From Flavobacterium potami (GTDB taxonomy: Bacteria; Bacteroidota; Bacteroidia; Flavobacteriales; Flavobacteriaceae), in assembly GCF_020026915.1 (NCBI RefSeq), contig NZ_JAINUY010000006.1, forward strand, positions 1 through 64,000: a DNA stretch of 64,000 bases, given 5' to 3'. The translations under genes and the position numbers were made by a program. The first letter of the stretch is position 1, and each line of letters opens with the position of its first letter. Below the pieces are notes generated by a model. That model worked only from the letters and a program-made list of their open reading frames with translations, did no database searches and was not told where the DNA came from. Of this stretch, positions 59,932 to 64,000 are shown in pieces.

Positions 59932-61287
59932 ATGAAAACACATTTCATCGCCATCGGCGGAAGCGCAATGCACAATCTGGCATTAGCATTACATAATAAA
60001 GGATATCAAGTTACAGGAAGTGATGATGCTATTTTTGAACCTTCAAAATCAAGATTAGAAAAGAAAGGAATTCTTCCTGCTGAAATGGGTTGGTTTCCAG
60101 AAAAAATTACTTCAGACATCGATGCTATTATTTTAGGAATGCACGCAAAAGCAGATAATCCTGAATTATTGAAAGCGCAGGAATTGGGTTTGAAAATTTA
60201 TTCGTATCCTGAATTTCTATACGAACAATCTAAAAACAAAACCCGTGTTGTAATTGGTGGTTCGCACGGAAAAACAACAATTACTTCGATGATTCTTCAT
60301 GTAATGCATTACCACAATATTGCCGTTGATTATATGGTAGGAGCACAATTGGAAGGATTCGATACAATGGTGCATTTAACTGAAGAAAATGATTTTATGG
60401 TTTTGGAGGGAGATGAATATCTATCTTCGCCAATCGACAGACGTCCTAAATTTCATTTATATCAACCAAACATCGCTTTGATTTCTGGAATTGCATGGGA
60501 TCATATTAATGTTTTTCCAACATATGAAAACTATGTGGAGCAGTTTGAGATTTTTATTCAAAAAATTACAAATGGCGGGATTTTAGTTTACAACGAAAAT
60601 GATCCAGAAGTAAAACGTGTTGCAGAAGCAGCTACAAACCCAATTAGAAAAATTGCATATTCAACTCCAGAATATTCTGTGAGTGATGGTGTAACTTTAC
60701 TAAAAACTCCGGAAGGCGATATGCCAATTGAAGTTTTTGGAGCACACAATTTAAACAATTTGGCTGGAGCAAAATGGATCTGCCAAAATATGGGTGTTGA
60801 CGAAGCTGATTTCTACGAAGCAATTGCAAGTTTTAAAGGTGCTTCTAAACGTCTGGAAAAAATTGCAGAAGGAAAAGGGAAAGTTGCCTACAAAGATTTT
60901 GCGCATTCGCCAAGTAAAGTGGCTGCAACGACAAAAGCCGTAAAAGAACAATATCCAAACAGAACTTTAGTGGCTTGTTTAGAATTGCATACCTACAGCA
61001 GTTTAAATGCTGAGTTCTTAAAAGAATACGAAGGTGCTTTAGAATATGCCGATGTTGCTGTTGTTTTTTATTCGCCAGACGCAGTAAAAATAAAACAGTT
61101 GGAAGAAGTAACGTATGACCAAATCGCAAAAGCATTCAATAGAGAAGATTTAATTATTTATACTAATCCTACTGAGTTCAAAGAATATTTATTCAACTTG
61201 AATTTAGATAATTCTGCACTTTTATTAATGAGTTCAGGAAACTACGGAGGTTTGAATTTTGATGATGTAAAAGGATTGATTGAGTAA
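59932..61287 (+). CDS. mpl: UDP-MurNAc:L-Ala-gamma-D-Glu-meso-DAP ligase (Mpl)
   Basis: A 451-residue Mur-ligase-family enzyme that reattaches recycled tripeptide to UDP-MurNAc during peptidoglycan recycling. It opens with AIGGSAMHNLALALHNKGYQ, the Mur N-terminal nucleotide-binding turn. The P-loop is GSHGKTT at 110-116, and LEGDEYLSSPIDRRPKFHLY with WDHINVFPTYENYVEQF are Mpl-type blocks. The choice of Mpl over MurC rests on the MHNLA turn, the length and the FAHSPSKV block; MurC is a close relative. A terminator follows at 61313. Confidence 0.88.
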   Translation: MKTHFIAIGGSAMHNLALALHNKGYQVTGSDDAIFEPSKSRLEKKGILPAEMGWFPEKITSDIDAIILGMHAKADNPELLKAQELGLKIYSYPEFLYEQSKNKTRVVIGGSHGKTTITSMILHVMHYHNIAVDYMVGAQLEGFDTMVHLTEENDFMVLEGDEYLSSPIDRRPKFHLYQPNIALISGIAWDHINVFPTYENYVEQFEIFIQKITNGGILVYNENDPEVKRVAEAATNPIRKIAYSTPEYSVSDGVTLLKTPEGDMPIEVFGAHNLNNLAGAKWICQNMGVDEADFYEAIASFKGASKRLEKIAEGKGKVAYKDFAHSPSKVAATTKAVKEQYPNRTLVACLELHTYSSLNAEFLKEYEGALEYADVAVVFYSPDAVKIKQLEEVTYDQIAKAFNREDLIIYTNPTEFKEYLFNLNLDNSALLLMSSGNYGGLNFDDVKGLIE

Positions 61288-61312
61288 TTTGTCAATTAGA
61301 AAATTAGATAAT

Positions 61313-61345
61313 GTGCCAATTGTTTTGCAGTTGGCACTTTTTTTT
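61313..61345 (+). terminator. Terminator of mpl
   Basis: GTGCCAA and TTGGCAC form a short stem around TTGTTTTGCAG, followed by eight to nine T. Confidence 0.8.
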
Positions 61346-61480
61346 GGAAGTGGTTAGATTAGATAATTAGATAATTAGATAATTAGATAATGTGTCAATT
61401 ATTTTACAGTTGACGTTTTTTTTGAATTATCTCATTCTCTAATTTTCTAATTGTCCCATTTTCTCATTGCCACATTTTCT
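61346..61480. repeat. Low-complexity tract with ATTAGATA tandem repeats
   Basis: An 8-nt unit (AGATAATT) is repeated about four times in direct tandem (61359-61392). The rest holds loosely inverted words (TCTAATTTTCTAATTG and CTCATTGCCACATTTTCTAA) of the same composition, so the tract can fold back on itself. It lies between mpl and the convergent DUF1287 gene. Confidence 0.75.
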
Positions 61481-62114
61481 AATTAGCTTTTTCGTATTTA
61501 AAATGCCCAACAATTTTATATTCAAATAAACAATCTTCCAAAACTTGTCCGCCACCCACATTGTGTACGATTAAATTACGTTTGCCATCTTTAGATTTTT
61601 TATTCGTTACAATTCCAATGTGCGGAAGTTTATCGTTAATCATCCACGTTACTAATTCTCCTGTTTTATAATCTGATGGATTTTGAGTGACAGGTAATTT
61701 TGTTCCTTTTCTTTCAAAAAAAACTTCGAGGTTAGGAACTCTTCTGTGATCAATGTTGGTATCGGTTTTTGTCATTCCCCATTTTTTTAAATTTGGGTAA
61801 AGTGCAAAATTTTCAATCATATCTTCATGAACTTCTTTCTGCAAATCAATATTTAAGATTCGGTAGGCGCGAATTACAACATCGGTACAAACGCCTTTGT
61901 TTTTAGGTACATCTCCATTTGGATAATCAATTTTAAAGTATGCTGGATCATAATCAATCGATGGATCGATTATAGAAATTGCAGCTTGTGATAATTTTTC
62001 AGGAAAGGTTGTTGGTTTAGTAGAATTGGAAGCCGTAAAATTTTTTAATTCTTTTTGTTGACATGAAATAAATAAAAGAAACAATATGATGATTTGCAAT
62101 GGTTTCATTTTCAA
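61479..62114 (-). CDS. DUF1287-family lipoprotein
   Basis: A 211-residue protein. A lipoprotein signal (LQIIILFLLFISCQQ) gives a lipobox FISC with Cys18. The DUF1287 body shows IDPSIDYDPAYFKIDYPNGD, GVCTDVVIRAYRILNIDLQK (conserved Cys and Asp), TDTNIDHRRVPNLEVFFERK and the final NLIVHNVGGGQVLEDCLF. The invariant Cys and two His suggest an NlpC/P60-like cysteine hydrolase, which is inference. It starts with MKM, so either ATG could be used. Confidence 0.86.
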   Translation of the reverse strand: MKMKPLQIIILFLLFISCQQKELKNFTASNSTKPTTFPEKLSQAAISIIDPSIDYDPAYFKIDYPNGDVPKNKGVCTDVVIRAYRILNIDLQKEVHEDMIENFALYPNLKKWGMTKTDTNIDHRRVPNLEVFFERKGTKLPVTQNPSDYKTGELVTWMINDKLPHIGIVTNKKSKDGKRNLIVHNVGGGQVLEDCLFEYKIVGHFKYEKAN

Positions 62115-62208
62115 AATATTTAAGTTTTAAATATAAGAATTTTTAAAATGCACTACACTATTTGAGAGAATTTTCCTGTTTTTGTATATATTCGCTTTCT
62201 AAATTTTT

Positions 62209-62904
62209 ATGATTATGGAAGGAGGAAATTTTACTATAAAAAATTGGTCAGAAGATGATAAGCCTCGCGAAAAATTAATGCTTAAGGGAAAAGATGTTTT
62301 AAGTGATGCCGAATTATTAGCCATTTTAATTGGTTCCGGAAGTCGTAACGAATCTGCAGTTGCGTTAAGTCAACGCATTTTGGCTAGTGTTGGAGGGCTT
62401 AATTCCTTGGCAAAATTATCTATTGTGCAATTAATGAAATTTAAAGGAATTGGAGAGGCAAAAGCGGTTACAATTGTCGCTGCTCTTGAATTGTGTGCAA
62501 GACGAAGATCAGAAAGGGCAGAGGAAACAATAAAAATTACTTCTAGTAAAATGGTGTTTAATATAATGCAACCTTTAATTGGAGAATTATCTCATGAAGA
62601 ATTTTGGGTGCTTTTTCTTAATAATTCCAATAATGTAATTTCGAAGTCTCAGTTAAGTAAAGGAGGAATTGCAGGTACAACTGTTGATATCAGATTAATT
62701 TTTAAATTGGCATTCGAGAAATGTGCTACTGGCTTGATTTTGTGCCATAATCATCCCTCTGGAGGTTTGATTCCAAGTGAAGCTGATAAACAAATTACGA
62801 AAAAGATTTATGAGGCTGGAAATAAGTTAGATGTTAAAGTTTTAGACCATTTGATTATTACTGAATCAAAATATTATAGTTTTGTAGATGAAGGAATTTT
62901 TTAA
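62209..62904 (+). CDS. radC: RadC/MPN (JAB) domain protein
   Basis: A 231-residue protein. The N-terminal helix-hairpin-helix-like part has GIGEAKAVTIVAALELC. The C-terminal MPN domain carries the JAMM metal ligands: H180 and H182 in HNHPSGG, D193 in PSEAD, and a Glu upstream in GELSHEEFWVLFL. RadC proteins were once thought to act in DNA repair; the exact activity is unproven. A TATATTCG box at 62187-62194 is a weak -7 match. The HAD gene follows 3 nt downstream, so they form one operon. Confidence 0.93.
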   Translation: MIMEGGNFTIKNWSEDDKPREKLMLKGKDVLSDAELLAILIGSGSRNESAVALSQRILASVGGLNSLAKLSIVQLMKFKGIGEAKAVTIVAALELCARRRSERAEETIKITSSKMVFNIMQPLIGELSHEEFWVLFLNNSNNVISKSQLSKGGIAGTTVDIRLIFKLAFEKCATGLILCHNHPSGGLIPSEADKQITKKIYEAGNKLDVKVLDHLIITESKYYSFVDEGIF

Positions 62905-62907
62905 TAC

Positions 62908-63594
62908 ATGAATACCACAATTACAGACGTCTTTTTTGACTTAGATCATACACTTTGGGATTTTGATAAGAATTCTGAAATGGCTTTTGATCGTATTTTT
63001 AAAAGTAAATACCAAGAAATTATTACCGAGGATTTTATAAAAGCATACATTCCGATTAATCAGGAGTGCTGGCGATTATATCAAAATGATAAAATTACGC
63101 ATCAGGAATTACGTTATAATCGTTTGAAGCTTTCTTTTGATGCTTTAAAATATGTTATTTCAGAAGAAAATATTTTTGAAATTGCCAATGATTATATTGA
63201 ATTCCTTACCGATAACAATCATTTGTTTGATGGTGCAATTGAAGTTTTAGAATATTTGAAGCCAAAGTACAAACTTCATATCATTACTAATGGATTTGCT
63301 AACGTGCAGGAAAAGAAAATCAACAATGCTGCATTAGGAAGTTACTTTACTACTATTACAAATTCTGAGTTAGCAGGCGTTAAAAAGCCAAATAGTATTA
63401 TATTTGATTTTGCAATAAATTTAGCTGGCACATCTAAAGAAAACAGTATTATGATTGGCGATGATTTTGAAGCCGATATTACAGGTGCCTTAAATGCCGG
63501 ATTGGATGCTATTTTCTTTAATGAAAAAAAATTAGATGTTTCTGGAGATTATAAACAAATTAACCATTTATTAGAACTAAAAAAATATTTATAA
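62908..63594 (+). CDS. HAD-superfamily phosphatase of the YjjG type
   Basis: A 228-residue HAD hydrolase with all four motifs: DVFFDLDHTLWDFD (nucleophile Asp and acid-base Asp), ITNGFAN (motif II Thr/Asn), GVKKPNSIIF (motif III Lys) and IMIGDDFEADITGA (motif IV acidic pair). The helical cap between motifs I and II, with DFDKNSEMAFDRIFK, is of the YjjG kind, which removes phosphate from pyrimidine nucleotides. Its stop overlaps the next start by one base (TAATG). Confidence 0.92.
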   Translation: MNTTITDVFFDLDHTLWDFDKNSEMAFDRIFKSKYQEIITEDFIKAYIPINQECWRLYQNDKITHQELRYNRLKLSFDALKYVISEENIFEIANDYIEFLTDNNHLFDGAIEVLEYLKPKYKLHIITNGFANVQEKKINNAALGSYFTTITNSELAGVKKPNSIIFDFAINLAGTSKENSIMIGDDFEADITGALNAGLDAIFFNEKKLDVSGDYKQINHLLELKKYL

Positions 63595-64000
63595 TGATGA
63601 GAATTAAATTTTTACTTGCTGCTGTTTTATGTTCAGTTGTTGGATTCGCGCAGTCAATTAATGATTACAAAGCTGTAATTGTACCTTTGAAATACGATTT
63701 TATAAAAACAGATAATCAATATCGTTTAGCTACATTAAGCAAATCAAATTTGGTAAAAGCAGGTTTCGAAGCTTTTTATGCAAATGAACAACTTCCTGAT
63801 GGTTATACAGATCGTTGTCAGGTTTTGTATATTGATGTTGTAAGAGATAATGCATTTTTGGTAACGAAGCTGTTTATACAATTCAAAGATTGTTTTGGTC
63901 AGGTAGTTTTTACATCTGAGGTGGGTAAAAGTAAAGAGAAAGATTATGAGGCAGCATATAAAGAATGTCTTGATAATGCTTTCAAGTCAGTTTATGCTTT
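63594..64000 (+). CDS. Secreted protein, 3' end beyond the window
   Basis: An open frame starting at an ATG-ATG pair that overlaps the HAD stop codon (TAATG) and still open at the last base (135 complete codons). It begins with a signal peptide, RIKFLLAAVLCSVVGFAQS, cleaved near residue 21, and continues as a soluble domain with YKAVIVPLKYDFIKTDNQYR and later CQVLYIDVVRDNAFLV. I do not recognise a family from this part. Its coupling to the HAD gene suggests one operon: radC, HAD gene and this gene. Confidence 0.75.
   Translation, partial: MMRIKFLLAAVLCSVVGFAQSINDYKAVIVPLKYDFIKTDNQYRLATLSKSNLVKAGFEAFYANEQLPDGYTDRCQVLYIDVVRDNAFLVTKLFIQFKDCFGQVVFTSEVGKSKEKDYEAAYKECLDNAFKSVYA

Overview
The window looks like a chromosomal segment of a Flavobacterium-type member of the Bacteroidota. 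The DNA is AT-rich. Several genes are preceded by the Bacteroidota promoter signature (TTTG, about 19-20 nt, then TAnnTTTG), and TTG start codons are frequent. The gene content is typical of that group: TonB-dependent receptor, ExbB/ExbD/TonB, an S46 dipeptidyl-peptidase, a large alpha-2-macroglobulin, GbsR/MarR, a DUF6090-like protein and a single-chain GcvP. I see no prophage, plasmid, integrase, insertion sequence or CRISPR array. The genus is inferred from overall resemblance and was not computed.

Layout. 1-110: the 3' end of a 5S rRNA and the rRNA operon terminator. 340-9.6 kb: an accessory-looking stretch with a Crp/Fnr regulator, an LpxA-like acyltransferase, a frameshifted YdeI-family gene, an EamA transporter, an OafA-type acyltransferase, a Tiki/EreA-like protein, a secreted HExxH protein, a MerR regulator and two small envelope proteins. 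9.65-10.06 kb: two identical tRNA-Val(UAC) genes, each with its own promoter and terminator. 10.2-16.7 kb: folC, exbB-exbD plus a zinc-ribbon protein, a convergent tonB, glutamate dehydrogenase and a chalcone-isomerase-like protein. 17.2-22.1 kb: acyl-CoA dehydrogenase, M28 peptidase, SDR oxidoreductase, a secreted unknown and SprT. 22.2-26.5 kb (minus strand): mlaF-mlaE, a family 2 glycosyltransferase, a methyltransferase and a KAS III-like enzyme. 26.9-30.8 kb: gcvP and a UbiA-like membrane protein. 31.2-37.7 kb: a group of small stress/envelope genes, a GbsR-type regulator and a Na+/H+ antiporter. 37.9-46.8 kb (minus strand): M3 peptidase, a toxin-antitoxin pair with a frameshifted toxin, purE and purK, a TonB-dependent receptor and a PQQ-type sugar dehydrogenase. 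46.9-53.1 kb: hpt, adk, a CNNM/CorC protein, obg and an S46 peptidase. 53.2-59.7 kb: one 2158-residue alpha-2-macroglobulin. 59.9-64 kb: mpl, a DUF1287 lipoprotein, radC, a YjjG-type HAD phosphatase and a truncated secreted protein.

Functional themes. Housekeeping genes cover purine synthesis and salvage (purE, purK, hpt, adk), folate and one-carbon metabolism (folC, gcvP), glutamate metabolism, ribosome assembly (obg) and peptidoglycan recycling (mpl). Envelope functions dominate the rest: energised outer-membrane uptake, Mla-type lipid transport, several secreted peptidases and the macroglobulin.

The least ordinary signals are these. (1) The macroglobulin carries an inserted carboxypeptidase-like plus SusC-type plug module. 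(2) There are two clean single-base frameshifts, in a RelE/ParE toxin at a T7 run and in a YdeI-family gene. (3) Many gene gaps hold several families of palindromic, REP-like elements, two unrelated families of which share the same short internal insert. (4) Three genes have a perfect TAnnTTTG motif ending exactly 4 nt before the ATG, which predicts leaderless mRNAs.
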